A program made the translations under genes and the position numbers. A DNA stretch of 64,000 nucleotides, from positions 190,916 to 254,915 of the forward strand of contig CASFOZ010000002.1 in NCBI GenBank assembly GCA_949296455.1, written 5' to 3'. Positions 13,568-22,887 of this stretch are shown piece by piece. The first letter of the stretch is position 1; each line of letters begins with the position of its first letter. This DNA comes from an uncultured Eubacteriales bacterium (GTDB taxonomy: Bacteria > Bacillota > Clostridia > Christensenellales > CALVMC01). The notes beneath the pieces are model-generated. The model had not been told where the DNA came from. It did no database searches and saw nothing but the letters and a program-made list of their open reading frames with translations.

Positions 13568-13975
13568 TTATCTCTTTGAGAACTGCGGTGCTCTTCTTGC
13601 TTTTTTGAGACCGTATTTTTTTCTTTCCTTCATTCTCGGGTCACGAGTCAAGAAACCTGCCTTTTTCAAAGTCGGTTTAAGACTTTCGTCGGCTATACAA
13701 AGAGCTCTTGAAATACCGTGTCTTATAGCGCCTGCCTGACCTGTAAAGCCGCCGCCCGTTACATTTGCATAAATATCGTATTTAGCACTTGTTCCGGTAG
13801 CTTCCAAAGGCTGTTTTACTATATATTTTAAAGTATCCATACCAAAATAATCGTCGAGTTGTTTTTTATTGATAATAATAGCGCCTGTTCCGTTAGGAAT
13901 AAGACGAACTCTTGCTATGGCTTTTTTTCTTCTTCCTGTTCCCCAATATTGAACTTTTTTAACTTTTTTAACCAT
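13568..13975 (-). CDS. rpsI: 30S ribosomal protein S9
   Basis: 135-aa component of the small subunit head whose C-terminal tail reaches the P-site. Shows [16 protein letters not shown] at residues 10-25, [15 protein letters not shown] in the middle and the invariant basic tail ending QFSKR. Follows rplM after 12 bp, the universal L13-S9 pair. Confidence 0.98.
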   Translation of the reverse strand: MVKKVKKVQYWGTGRRKKAIARVRLIPNGTGAIIINKKQLDDYFGMDTLKYIVKQPLEATGTSAKYDIYANVTGGGFTGQAGAIRHGISRALCIADESLKPTLKKAGFLTRDPRMKERKKYGLKKARRAPQFSKR

Positions 13976-13987
13976 ATTGAACTCCTA

Positions 13988-14416
13988 TTAAAATTTCAAT
14001 TCTTCGGGTTTTTGAGCCTGATGATTGTGTTCAGCGCCTTTAAAGCATTTAAGTTTTTTAATCATAGCTCTACCGAGTGAGTTTTTGGGGAGCATCCCCC
14101 TGACAGCTTCATAGACAGCGAAATCTGATTTTTCTCTCAAAAGTTTGGAGTATTGAATTTCTTTAAGACCGCCTATGTAACCGGTGTGATATCTGTAATA
14201 TTTATCCTGAAGTTTTTTACCTGTAAGTCTGACTTTGTCGCAATTCGTAATAATAACGAAATCGCCGCAATCGACATGAGGAGTAAAAGTAGGTTTGTTT
14301 TTACCTCTTAATATCGCAGCGACTCTGCTTGCGAGTCTTCCGAGAACCATATCGGTAGCGTCTACGACATACCATTTTCTTTCAACGGTCTCAGGTTTTG
14401 CCATATATGTTTTCAT
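13988..14416 (-). CDS. rplM: 50S ribosomal protein L13
   Basis: 142-aa large-subunit protein. Conserved segments [31 protein letters not shown] and the [20 protein letters not shown] block are all present. Start has GGAGG eight bases upstream. It is co-transcribed with rpsI and has its own promoter in the gap after truA, with a hairpin in the leader. Confidence 0.98.
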   Translation of the reverse strand: MKTYMAKPETVERKWYVVDATDMVLGRLASRVAAILRGKNKPTFTPHVDCGDFVIITNCDKVRLTGKKLQDKYYRYHTGYIGGLKEIQYSKLLREKSDFAVYEAVRGMLPKNSLGRAMIKKLKCFKGAEHNHQAQKPEELKF

Positions 14417-14440
14417 ATAATCCTCCGAAAATTTTACTTA

Positions 14441-14473
14441 AACTTTCTAAAAGGGGCTAATTTAAAGAAAGTT
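14441..14473 (-). promoter_or_regulatory. Leader hairpin upstream of rplM
   Basis: Perfect 8-bp inverted repeat AACTTTCT (14441-14448) and AGAAAGTT (14466-14473) around a 17-nt loop, lying between the rplM promoter and its ribosome binding site. Position fits an autoregulatory ribosomal-protein leader (an L13 leader is known in Bacillus), but I cannot confirm similarity to that family. Confidence 0.45.
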
Positions 14474-14488
14474 CCGATAAACGAAAAT

Positions 14489-14517
14489 ATTTTATAATAA
14501 AGAGAATTTAATGTCAA
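14489..14517 (-). promoter_or_regulatory. Sigma-A promoter of rplM-rpsI
   Basis: On the minus strand TTGACA (14512-14517), 17-bp spacer, TAAAAT (14489-14494). It sits in the 145-bp gap between truA and rplM and gives a leader of about 65 nt. Confidence 0.75.
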
Positions 14518-14561
14518 GCGAATAAATATAAAAAGAAACAAAAAAGCGTTTTATGTTTTAT

Positions 14562-15296
14562 TTACTTGTAAAAAACCTTAACAAGACAAAGACCTTCGGG
14601 CGGCATGGTTTTTCCTGCATATTTTCTGTCTTTCGAAAGAATTATGTCTTGAACCGATTCGGGCGCAATTTTCCCTGAGCCTGCATAAACGAGGGTACCT
14701 GCAATAATGCGCACCATATTATAAAGGAAACCGTTACCTGTGACGAAAATTGAAATTATATTGCCCGATTTTTTTATATCGACCGAATAGACGGTGCGCA
14801 CGGTATCTTTAACCGGAGAGCCCGACGCCATAAAACACTTGAAGTCGTGTTCTCCCTCGATAAACCGAGCGGCTTTTTTCATAAGAGTAATATCGAGTTT
14901 TATCGGATAATGAGCGCAAAACGGAAATAAAGGATTTCTTACGGGACTGTTATAAATTTTGTAAACATAGGTTTTTTTCTTTGCCGAAAACCTTGCGTTG
15001 AAATCCGCACTGACTCTTTTTGCGGAAATTACCGAAATATCGTTTGGAAGGAAGGTGTTGAGAGCAATCGGTATTTTTTTTACTTCTATTCTGTCGTCGC
15101 AATCGAAATGGACGACCTGTCCCGCAGCCGAAACGCCTGCGTCGGTTCTTCCGCTTGCGGTAACGGTGATATCGGAGCAGTAGATTTCTTTTAAGGCGTC
15201 TTCGAGTTTTTCCTGAACGGAAATTCCGTTTTTCTGCCGCTGAAATCCGCAATAATTTCTGCCGTCGTAATTTAAAATTAATTTTATGCGCCCCAT
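14562..15296 (-). CDS. truA: tRNA pseudouridine synthase A
   Basis: Converts U38-U40 of tRNA anticodon stems to pseudouridine. The 244-aa protein begins MGRIKLILNYDGRNYCGFQRQ and contains the catalytic motif GRTDAGVSA (Asp is the nucleophile). I chose the ATG at 15296, which has AGGGTGG five bases upstream, over a GTG three codons earlier. The start lies inside the end of ecfT (13-bp overlap), as expected for the ecf-truA operon of Firmicutes. Confidence 0.95.
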   Translation of the reverse strand: MGRIKLILNYDGRNYCGFQRQKNGISVQEKLEDALKEIYCSDITVTASGRTDAGVSAAGQVVHFDCDDRIEVKKIPIALNTFLPNDISVISAKRVSADFNARFSAKKKTYVYKIYNSPVRNPLFPFCAHYPIKLDITLMKKAARFIEGEHDFKCFMASGSPVKDTVRTVYSVDIKKSGNIISIFVTGNGFLYNMVRIIAGTLVYAGSGKIAPESVQDIILSKDRKYAGKTMPPEGLCLVKVFYK

Positions 15297-16138
15297 AAGT
15301 TCCACCCTAACGCATTTTCAATCATTCTGTCGAAACTTAAAAAGTAATATTTGTCGAGAAGAATAACCGTTCCCAATGCGGCAACTATAATAACTGCGAT
15401 AAAATCTTTCCAACCTGCTTTTAATTTTTTCATACGGGTACGCTTGGGCGTTGCGTCATAGCAGCGTGTATCGAGAGCGAGAGCGAGTTCTTCCGCCCTT
15501 CTGAAAGAACTTGCAAACAGCGGAATAAGAATGGGAACGACAGCCTTGACTCTTTCCGTAAACTTTCCGCAATCGAAAGCCGCCCCTCTTGCCTTTTGCG
15601 CCATAATAATTTTGTCGGTCTCTTCCATAAGGGTGGGAATAAATCTTAAAGCGATACTCATGATAATGGCGACATCGTGGACGGGAAATCTGACAAATTT
15701 TAAAGGAGTCATAAGATATTCCATTCCGTCGGTAATTTCGGTAGGCGTGGAAGTAAACATAAGAATAGAAGAGCCCATAACGAGCAAAGAGAGTCTCAGA
15801 ATCATTTTTACCGCAAAATCTATTCCCTGTGCGGTAATTACTATAATTCCCCACTCGGCAATTACCTTACCCTCTTTATAAAAGAAAATATTTAAAACCG
15901 CCGTAAATATTAAAAGAAAAATAACCGCTTTAACGCTTTTTAAAACCGACAAAAAGGGTATTTTGGATATAAGCACGACGAAAAGAAGAAATAATGCGAC
16001 AATAAGGTAGGTCACATAAGAGACGACAAAAAATATTATCACGAGATAAAAAAGAGAAAGTATAATTTTGACTCTCGGGTCCAATCTGTGAACGACCGAA
16101 CCCGTAGGATAATACTGTCCGAACGCAAAATCTCTCAA
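15284..16138 (-). CDS. ecfT: ECF transporter transmembrane protein EcfT
   Basis: Membrane scaffold that couples the two EcfA ATPases to vitamin- or metal-specific S components. The 284-aa protein has several hydrophobic segments (residues 27-120 and the C-terminal IAVIIVAALGTVILLD) and the two cytoplasmic coupling helices with MAQKARGAAF and RAEELALALDTRCYD. Its start overlaps the end of ecfA2 by 4 bp. No S-component gene is in the window, which fits a shared energizing module. Confidence 0.95.
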   Translation of the reverse strand: MRDFAFGQYYPTGSVVHRLDPRVKIILSLFYLVIIFFVVSYVTYLIVALFLLFVVLISKIPFLSVLKSVKAVIFLLIFTAVLNIFFYKEGKVIAEWGIIVITAQGIDFAVKMILRLSLLVMGSSILMFTSTPTEITDGMEYLMTPLKFVRFPVHDVAIIMSIALRFIPTLMEETDKIIMAQKARGAAFDCGKFTERVKAVVPILIPLFASSFRRAEELALALDTRCYDATPKRTRMKKLKAGWKDFIAVIIVAALGTVILLDKYYFLSFDRMIENALGWNLWGA

Positions 16139-16992
16139 TTTCTTTTCTCCTTGTAAATTTTCAGATATTCTCTGACAAAATCGTCGTCGTTTGCGACTTC
16201 GCCCATTTTAACGCCTTTTTCTGAAAGTGCGCATTTAAGTTTATAAGCGATAGGAACGTCGAGTCCCATTTCTTCGAGTTTTTCTCTGTTTTCAAAAAGT
16301 TTTGCAGGTTTTGCATCGTAAACGAGCTGTCCGTCGTTAAGCACAATCAGTCTTTTGACATATCTTGAAAGTTCGTCAATATCGTGACCTATCATGATAA
16401 CGGTATGAGCCGAACTTTCTTTAAGTTTTAAAATAAGTTCGAGTATCTCTTCCTTTCCTTTCGGATCCAATCCTGCCGTCGGCTCGTCGAGAATGAGAAC
16501 CTTGGGTTTCATTGCGATAACGCCGGCTATCGCCACCCTTCTTTTCTGTCCTCCGGAAATTTCGAAAGGACTTTTATCCTTAATACTTTCGTAATCGAGT
16601 CCTACAAGTTCGATAGCCTCTTTTACGCTTTGCTTAATTTCTTCTTCGCTCATTTTAAGGTTTTTAGGGCCGAAAGCCACATCTTTTTCCACCGTTTCGT
16701 CGAAAAGCTGATATTCGGGATACTGGAAAACCATTCCGACTTTACGCCTTAAAAGTTTTAAGTCGGGTTTTTTCTGACTTAAATCTATATCGAAAACCTT
16801 GATTTTCCCCTCTTCAATTTTGATAAGTCCGTTTATATGTTGAATCAACGTGCTTTTTCCGCTGCCGGTATGGCCGATAATTCCCAAAAAATCCCCTTCG
16901 TTTACGGTAAAGGAAACATTTTTAAGCGCTTGCTTTTTGTAAGGAGTTTTTTTGCCGTAAGTGAAAGAAAGGTTTTCTATAACAATCGACAT
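16135..16992 (-). CDS. ecfA2: ECF transporter ATPase EcfA2
   Basis: ATP-binding subunit of the energy-coupling factor module, 285 aa. Walker A GHTGSGKST, Q-loop FQYPEYQLF, signature SGGQKRR, Walker B VLILDEPTAGLDP and the H-loop IGHDIDEL are intact. It is the middle gene of the ecfA1-ecfA2-ecfT series, overlapping ecfA1 by 16 bp. The A1/A2 assignment follows gene order and the DEPT (not DEST) Walker B. Confidence 0.94.
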   Translation of the reverse strand: MSIVIENLSFTYGKKTPYKKQALKNVSFTVNEGDFLGIIGHTGSGKSTLIQHINGLIKIEEGKIKVFDIDLSQKKPDLKLLRRKVGMVFQYPEYQLFDETVEKDVAFGPKNLKMSEEEIKQSVKEAIELVGLDYESIKDKSPFEISGGQKRRVAIAGVIAMKPKVLILDEPTAGLDPKGKEEILELILKLKESSAHTVIMIGHDIDELSRYVKRLIVLNDGQLVYDAKPAKLFENREKLEEMGLDVPIAYKLKCALSEKGVKMGEVANDDDFVREYLKIYKEKRN

Positions 16993-17816
16993 AATGCTTC
17001 TGTAAGTTCTTCTTCGGAAAAAATTTCCCCGTCGAACTTAACGCCCTCCTCTTTCAGTCTTCGTGCAATATTTAAAAGCGTGGGAAGTTTAAGTCCCGCT
17101 TTATCGATAAGTTCGTAGTCACAGAATATTTCTTTCGGCGTCCCTTCTTTCAGAATTTTACCGTTATCCATAACCGCAATACGGTCTGAGTCGAGGGCTT
17201 CTTCCATATAATGAGTTATAAGAACTACTGTGATTCCCTCTTCTTTATTTAATTTTTTGACCACGTCGAGAACTTCTTTTCTGCCTTTCGGGTCAAGCAT
17301 TGCGGTAGACTCGTCGAGAACAAGAGCCTTAGGAAGCATCGCAAGGACCCCTGCAATCGCAATACGCTGTTTCTGTCCGCCGCTCATTTTGAAAGGCGTC
17401 GATTTTCTGTACTCTTCCATTCCTACCGATTTAAGGGCGAAATCCACTCTTTCGATAATTTCTTCTCTTTTGACGCCTAAATTTTCGGGCCCGAAAGCAA
17501 TATCCTCTTCGACAATGCTTGCAACCATTTGATTATCGGGATTCTGAAAAACAAGCCCCACCCTTTTTCTGACCTCGAAAATAGTATCTTTATTTTGCGT
17601 ATCGAATCCGAAAGATATAACCTTTCCCTTATCCGGCAGAATAAGTCCGTTCATCATTTTAGCGAGGGTGCTTTTACCGCTTCCGTTACGCCCTACAAGA
17701 GCCAAAAACTCCCCTTCGTGAACGGAAAGGGAAACATCGTTTAAGGCTTTTACGGCGTTTTCTTCACCGTCGTTATAGGTATAACTTACATTTTCGAAAA
17801 TGATGGCTTCACTCAT
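16977..17816 (-). CDS. ecfA1: ECF transporter ATPase EcfA1
   Basis: First ATPase of the energy-coupling factor module, 279 aa. Walker A GRNGSGKST, Q-loop FQNPDNQMVA, signature SGGQKQR and Walker B ALVLDESTAMLDP. The Ser in place of Pro after DE is the form commonly seen in EcfA1. It heads the unit ecfA1-ecfA2-ecfT-truA; no convincing promoter box was found directly upstream. Confidence 0.94.
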   Translation of the reverse strand: MSEAIIFENVSYTYNDGEENAVKALNDVSLSVHEGEFLALVGRNGSGKSTLAKMMNGLILPDKGKVISFGFDTQNKDTIFEVRKRVGLVFQNPDNQMVASIVEEDIAFGPENLGVKREEIIERVDFALKSVGMEEYRKSTPFKMSGGQKQRIAIAGVLAMLPKALVLDESTAMLDPKGRKEVLDVVKKLNKEEGITVVLITHYMEEALDSDRIAVMDNGKILKEGTPKEIFCDYELIDKAGLKLPTLLNIARRLKEEGVKFDGEIFSEEELTEALCRLL

Positions 17817-18027
17817 AATAATTAATTAGTATATCACAAAAAATTAAAATTTAAAAATAATTACAAGCATGAATTAATCATATTACAACAATTTTCTTTG
17901 CATTTTAAAAAATTTTATAGTTTTAAATCAATTAAAACCCTTCTTTTGATTAATTGAATTTAATTTGAAAATACGATAAAAACCAATCTTCAAAAAGACT
18001 CTTTAAAAGTTTTGAACTGTAAAATAA
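17817..18027. other. AT-rich intergenic region between divergent ecfA1 and PFOR
   Basis: Very AT-rich, no ORF and no recognisable riboswitch. It separates two divergently transcribed operons, and the PFOR promoter follows immediately to the right. Confidence 0.5.
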
Positions 18028-18056
18028 TTGACTTAAATTTTTTTTAGTAATATAAT
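18028..18056 (+). promoter_or_regulatory. Sigma-A promoter of PFOR
   Basis: TTGACT (18028-18033), 17-bp spacer, TATAAT (18051-18056), preceding a leader of about 110 nt. Confidence 0.82.
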
Positions 18057-18117
18057 ATCTAAAATAAATATAAAGTTAAAATTTTAACAGTATATTTCAA
18101 TTTAAATTTGTTAAAAA

Positions 18118-18155
18118 CGCCTTTTGGCGAAGAAGATAAATATTACCGAAAGGTA
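18118..18155 (+). promoter_or_regulatory. Two small hairpins in the PFOR leader
   Basis: CGCC-TTTT-GGCG (18118-18129) and TACC-GAAA-GGTA (18144-18155, a GNRA-type tetraloop) lie just upstream of the AGGAGG ribosome binding site. They could influence mRNA stability or translation; no known riboswitch was recognised. Confidence 0.4.
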
Positions 18156-18171
18156 TATCAGGAGGACGAAC

Positions 18172-21100
18172 ATGAGTAAAAAAATGACAATCGACGGTAA
18201 CACCGCCGCAGCGCATATAGCTTATGCGTTCAGCGAAGTTGCGGCAATTTACCCAATTACCCCGTCGTCACCGATGGCTGAAAATGCCGACGAATGGGCA
18301 ACGCAAGGAAGAAAGAACATCTTTGGACAAAAAGTAAGAATTGCAGAAATGCAGTCGGAAGGCGGAGCAGCGGGAGCAGTACACGGTTCTCTTATGGCAG
18401 GCGCCTTAACAACCACATTTACGGCAAGTCAGGGACTGCTTTTAATGATACCGAACATGTACAAAATTTCGGGCGAACTTCTGCCCTGCGTATTCCATGT
18501 AAGCGCAAGAGCGCTTGCAGCGCACGCACTCAATATATTCGGCGACCATGCGGACGTAATGGCATGCAGACAGACAGGTTTTGCTATGCTCGCTTCCAAC
18601 TCGGTACAGGAAGTAATGGACCTTGCGCTTGTCGCTCATCTTTCAACTCTTAAAGCAAAAGTACCTTTCCTGCACTTCTTTGACGGATTCAGAACAAGTC
18701 ACGAAGTTTCCAAAATCGATGTAATTGATTACGAAGACATTAAGCGTCTTGTAGATATGAAAGATATAAAGGATTTCAAAAAGCGTGCTTTAAATCCCGA
18801 ACACCCGGTACAGAAAGGAACGGCTCAAAACGGCGACATTTATTTCCAGAACCGTGAAGCCGCAAATAAATACTACGATAAAATTCCCGAAATAGTCGAA
18901 GAGGTAATGGGCAAAGTCAATAAACTTACGGGAAGAAATTATCATTTATTCGACTATGTAGGCGCACCCGACGCAACTAAAGTAATAGTAATAATGGGCA
19001 GCGGCGCTGAAGCTTGTGAAGAAACGGTAGACTACCTTACCGCAAAAGGACAGAAAGTCGGCGTACTTAAAGTCAGACTTTACAGACCTTTCTCGGCATC
19101 GAAGTTCGTTGCAGCGCTTCCCAAAACCGTAAAATACATAACGGTTATGGACAGAACCAAAGAACCCGGAAGTCTTGGCGAACCTTTATATCTCGATGTC
19201 GTTGCCGCTCTCAACGAAATGGGAATGAAAGCCGAAGTTCTCTGCGGAAGATACGGACTCGGTTCCAAAGAATTCAATCCGTCCCACATAAACGCAATTT
19301 ATCAGAATATGGGCGGAGCCAACAAAAATCATTTTACCGTTGCGATAAACGACGATGTAACCCATACTTCTCTTGAAATAAAAGAACAGATTAACGCATC
19401 TCCTAAAGACGCAATAAGATGCAAATTCTACGGACTCGGTTCTGACGGAACGGTCGGCGCAAACAAAAACAGCATTAAAATCATAGGCGACCATACGGAA
19501 AAATATGCGCAAGGTTACTTTGTTTACGACAGTAAAAAGTCAGGCGGTATAACCATATCGCATTTAAGATTCGGCGACACTCCGATTAAGTCCTCCTATC
19601 TTATCGATGAAGCCGATTTCGTTGCATGCCATAATCCTTCCTATGTAACGAGATACGATATGCTGAGCGACCTTAGAAAAAACGGAACATTCCTTTTGAA
19701 CAGCATATGGTCGCCAGAAGAAATGGACGCAAATCTTCCCGCAACCGTTAAAAACCAGATTGCAAGTAAAAACATATCTTTCTACACTATCGACGCAAGC
19801 AAAATTGCAGTAAATACAGGACTTAAAGCAAATCAGATTAACTCTGTTATGCAGGCAGCCTTCTTTAAACTTGCAAATGTAATAGATTACAGCGACGCAG
19901 AAAAATTCATGAAAGAAGCCGTAAAGAAAACCTACGGTAAAAAAGGCGACGCAGTCGTTAATATGAACTGTTCTGCAATTGACAATGCTATAAGCGGACT
20001 TGTTAAAGTCAACTACCCCGAAAGCTGGAAGACCGTTAAAACCGGCGCACCTCTTGCGGAAGTCGCAAAAGACGCATACTTTAAAAACTTCATTCATCCT
20101 ATACAGATACAGCAAGGCGACGCCCTTCCCGTATCTGCGTTCAGTCCCGACGGTGTCGTTCCGACAGGCACTACCAAATTCGAGAAGAGAGGTATTGCAA
20201 TCAATGTTCCCGTCTGGATTCCCGAAAACTGCATACAGTGCAATCAGTGTTCTCTCGTATGTCCGCACGCAAGTATAAGACCTGTACTTAAAACCGAAGA
20301 AGAACTCAAAGGCGCACCCGAAAGCTTCAAAACTTTGAACGCAACCGGTATTAACGGTTATAAGTTCAGAATACAGGTAAGTCCTTTGGATTGTACCGGT
20401 TGTTCAAGCTGCGTAAATGTATGTCCTTCTAAGGTTAAAGCACTTAAAATGGTACCTTTTGCAGAAAGCGTAAAAGAAGACAAGAAAAACTGGGAATATG
20501 CAGAAAAATTACCGGAAACCACTGCTCAATACAATATCGCTTCCGTTAAAGGAAGTCAGTTCTCCAAACCCTTGTTCGAATTTTCTGGCGCATGCGCAGG
20601 CTGCGGCGAAACTCCTTATGTAAAACTCGTAACACAGCTTTTCGGCGACAGAATGATAATTGCCAACGCAACAGGCTGTTCTTCGATTTACGGCGGTTCG
20701 GCTCCAACCTGTCCTTATACTAAAAACGACGAAGGTCACGGACCTGCTTGGGCGAACAGCTTATTCGAAGATAATGCCGAATTCGGTTACGGAATGCAGC
20801 TTGCTTCTTCCGAAAGACGCAAAAAACTTGCAGACGATATGAAAGCCGCAATCGAGGCAGGACTCGGCGGTTCGATAAAGGGCGCATTTGAAAGCTGGCT
20901 CGATGCTAAAAATGTTGAGGAAAACAAAAAAGCAAGTAAAGAAATCAAAGCCCTTATAGACGAAGCGGTTAAATCTTCAACGGGAGCAGTAAAGACCGCT
21001 CTTATGAATATCAAAGACAACGCAGACTGTCTTGTTAAAAAATCCATTTGGATATTCGGCGGCGACGGCTGGGCATACGATATAGGATACGGCGGACTCG

Positions 21101-21687
21101 ACCATGTACTTGCAATGGGAGAAGATGTAAACGTTCTCGTACTCGATACCGAACTTTACTCTAACACCGGCGGTCAGGCATCGAAATCCACACCGGAAGG
21201 CTCTACCGCAAAATTTGCATCTGCCGGAAAACGCACACGCAAAAAGGACCTCGGTATGATGGCAATCAGTTACGGATATGTATATGTCGCTCAGGTTTCA
21301 ATGGGCGCAAATATGAATCAGGTTGTTAAAGCCATGACGGAAGCCGAAAACTATAACGGTCCTTCCCTTATAATCGCTTATGCACCTTGTATCAACCACG
21401 GTATAAACATGAGTAATCCTCAGGGAATAATGAAAGAAGCGGTAGATTGCGGATACTGGCACCTTTACAGATATAACCCCGACCTTATCAAAGAAGGCAA
21501 AAATCCGTTTACTCTCGACAGTAAAGAACCTACAAAGAGTTTTGAAGAATTCCTTAATTCTCAGAACAGATATATGCTTCTTAAAAAGACAAGTCCCGAT
21601 ATTGCGGCTCAACTATTCAAAAACTGCGAAGAAGACGCAAAAATCAGATATGCAAATTACAAAGCCCTTGCAAACGCAGACAAGTAA
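18172..21687 (+). CDS. nifJ: Pyruvate:ferredoxin (flavodoxin) oxidoreductase, homodimeric
   Basis: Oxygen-sensitive enzyme that oxidises pyruvate with CoA to acetyl-CoA and CO2 and passes electrons to ferredoxin. At 1171 aa it is the full single-chain form. In order: N-terminal TPP-binding pyrimidine domain (ITPSSPMAE, EGGAAGAVHG), the middle domains, two [4Fe-4S] motifs CIQCNQCSLVCP and CTGCSSCVNVCP, the proximal cluster motif CAGCGETPY, and the TPP diphosphate site GDGWAYDIGYGG. I start it at the ATG at 18172 behind a perfect AGGAGG; an upstream in-frame TTG at 18124 lacks a ribosome binding site. Followed by a strong terminator, so monocistronic. Confidence 0.97.
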   Translation: MSKKMTIDGNTAAAHIAYAFSEVAAIYPITPSSPMAENADEWATQGRKNIFGQKVRIAEMQSEGGAAGAVHGSLMAGALTTTFTASQGLLLMIPNMYKISGELLPCVFHVSARALAAHALNIFGDHADVMACRQTGFAMLASNSVQEVMDLALVAHLSTLKAKVPFLHFFDGFRTSHEVSKIDVIDYEDIKRLVDMKDIKDFKKRALNPEHPVQKGTAQNGDIYFQNREAANKYYDKIPEIVEEVMGKVNKLTGRNYHLFDYVGAPDATKVIVIMGSGAEACEETVDYLTAKGQKVGVLKVRLYRPFSASKFVAALPKTVKYITVMDRTKEPGSLGEPLYLDVVAALNEMGMKAEVLCGRYGLGSKEFNPSHINAIYQNMGGANKNHFTVAINDDVTHTSLEIKEQINASPKDAIRCKFYGLGSDGTVGANKNSIKIIGDHTEKYAQGYFVYDSKKSGGITISHLRFGDTPIKSSYLIDEADFVACHNPSYVTRYDMLSDLRKNGTFLLNSIWSPEEMDANLPATVKNQIASKNISFYTIDASKIAVNTGLKANQINSVMQAAFFKLANVIDYSDAEKFMKEAVKKTYGKKGDAVVNMNCSAIDNAISGLVKVNYPESWKTVKTGAPLAEVAKDAYFKNFIHPIQIQQGDALPVSAFSPDGVVPTGTTKFEKRGIAINVPVWIPENCIQCNQCSLVCPHASIRPVLKTEEELKGAPESFKTLNATGINGYKFRIQVSPLDCTGCSSCVNVCPSKVKALKMVPFAESVKEDKKNWEYAEKLPETTAQYNIASVKGSQFSKPLFEFSGACAGCGETPYVKLVTQLFGDRMIIANATGCSSIYGGSAPTCPYTKNDEGHGPAWANSLFEDNAEFGYGMQLASSERRKKLADDMKAAIEAGLGGSIKGAFESWLDAKNVEENKKASKEIKALIDEAVKSSTGAVKTALMNIKDNADCLVKKSIWIFGGDGWAYDIGYGGLDHVLAMGEDVNVLVLDTELYSNTGGQASKSTPEGSTAKFASAGKRTRKKDLGMMAISYGYVYVAQVSMGANMNQVVKAMTEAENYNGPSLIIAYAPCINHGINMSNPQGIMKEAVDCGYWHLYRYNPDLIKEGKNPFTLDSKEPTKSFEEFLNSQNRYMLLKKTSPDIAAQLFKNCEEDAKIRYANYKALANADK

Positions 21688-21702
21688 TTTAAAACCTGAA
21701 AC

Positions 21703-21734
21703 AAAAAGCTTCCGATACAAATCGGAAGCTTTTT
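21703..21734 (+). terminator. Terminator after PFOR
   Basis: Arms AAAAAGCTTCCGAT and ATCGGAAGCTTTTT around the loop ACAA, followed by more T residues, 16 bp past the stop codon. Confidence 0.92.
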
Positions 21735-22016
21735 TCTTTTCTTTGAATTATTTAATGTAGATTAATTGATTTTAATTAAAAAAATATATCCGTTAAATTT
21801 AAATAATATAGACAATCTCGAAGTTAAAAAGAATTATCGGCAAAAAATAATGTCCTTAACAATAAACTTTAATTTATGTTTTCGTTTTTAAATATGAATT
21901 TGAGTTCAAATCAATTTATACAAATCAATTTATATTGTCTATTTATATTGTTTAATAATAATTAAATATTTAAACAAATTTTAATATAACATTTATAACT
22001 TTTTATAAATACTCGA
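21735..22016. repeat. AT-rich convergent intergenic region with tandem duplications
   Basis: No gene was seen. At 21907-21934 a 14-bp unit (CAAATCAATTTATA) occurs twice in perfect tandem. Overlapping its end, a 13-bp unit (ATTTATATTGTCT, then ATTTATATTGTTT) is repeated at 21928-21953. The region lies between the convergent PFOR and SGNH hydrolase genes. Confidence 0.6.
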
Positions 22017-22748
22017 TTATATGCTTAAAACTTCATTCAACTTTTCGGTAACGATATTATATCCTTGGTCGTTAAGATGCAATCCGTCGACGGTCAGTTC
22101 TTTTTTTAATGAACCGTTTTCGTCTTTAAGATAGGGATTTATATCGACGAATTCTATATCGAGTTCATTACAAACCTCTTTTAAAAGCATGTTTAATCTG
22201 TTGATATTATCGTTATTTCTGTTTTTAACAAGCATTTTAGAAACTAAATTCACATCGTGGTTAACGGGATAAAGAGATTGGACTATTATTCTTACCATCG
22301 GAAGAGCGGTTTTTAAAAACATTAAAATGTCCTTGTATCTTGCAAAAACCCGTTCTACGCTGTCTTCGTTCAAATCGTTTGTCCCTATTTCGATTACTAT
22401 ACACTCGGGAACAAGAGAAACCACATTTTCGTAAACTCTGCTTCTGAGTCCTTTTGTCGTATCACCGCTTATTCCCCTGTTTATGAAATTAGAGGAAGGA
22501 AAAAATTTATCCAAATCATAAAACTCAACAAGCGAATCACCGGTAAATACCGTTCCGCCCTTGATTTCCGTCTTATTGGAATTATTATAACTGTCTGCTT
22601 TAATGTTTTTTATCATATTATATCCCACATCGTCTTCATAACAAATCATTACGGATACTGAAACTACGATTATAATTAATATAACCGAAATAACTATTAA
22701 TATTAACGCTTTATGCGAAAATTTTTTATTTTCCGACAAATTTCCCAT
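22017..22748 (-). CDS. Membrane-anchored SGNH/GDSL hydrolase
   Basis: 243-aa extracytoplasmic esterase- or lipase-like protein. Residues about 13-33 form one transmembrane or signal-anchor helix (ALILIVISVILIIIVVSVSV). The SGNH blocks follow: FTGDSL (catalytic Ser), the Gly of block II, IEIGTNDL (block III, Asn) and DGLHLND (block V, Asp and His). All four catalytic positions are present. Proteins of this type remove acyl groups from polysaccharides, peptidoglycan or lipids; the substrate is unknown. Convergent with PFOR and transcribed away from the amidohydrolase. Confidence 0.88.
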   Translation of the reverse strand: MGNLSENKKFSHKALILIVISVILIIIVVSVSVMICYEDDVGYNMIKNIKADSYNNSNKTEIKGGTVFTGDSLVEFYDLDKFFPSSNFINRGISGDTTKGLRSRVYENVVSLVPECIVIEIGTNDLNEDSVERVFARYKDILMFLKTALPMVRIIVQSLYPVNHDVNLVSKMLVKNRNNDNINRLNMLLKEVCNELDIEFVDINPYLKDENGSLKKELTVDGLHLNDQGYNIVTEKLNEVLSI

Positions 22749-22816
22749 AATTTACATATTACATAATATAACAAAATAAATAATTGCGCAACATTAAATA
22801 AAGTTTATAAAATAAA

Positions 22817-22845
22817 TTGACAGTTTTCAACATAATATTTATAAT
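22817..22845 (+). promoter_or_regulatory. Sigma-A promoter of the amidohydrolase gene
   Basis: TTGACA (22817-22822), 17-bp spacer, TATAAT (22840-22845). Perfect boxes about 43 bp before the start codon. Confidence 0.85.
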
Positions 22846-22887
22846 ATTACCGAATTATTAAATATTAATATTGAGGAAAAAATTTAA

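Noticed and set aside
18124..18171. Longer N-terminus for PFOR from a TTG at 18124
   Set aside because: No ribosome binding site precedes it and the region is occupied by hairpins. The ATG at 18172 has a perfect AGGAGG and matches the usual PFOR start.
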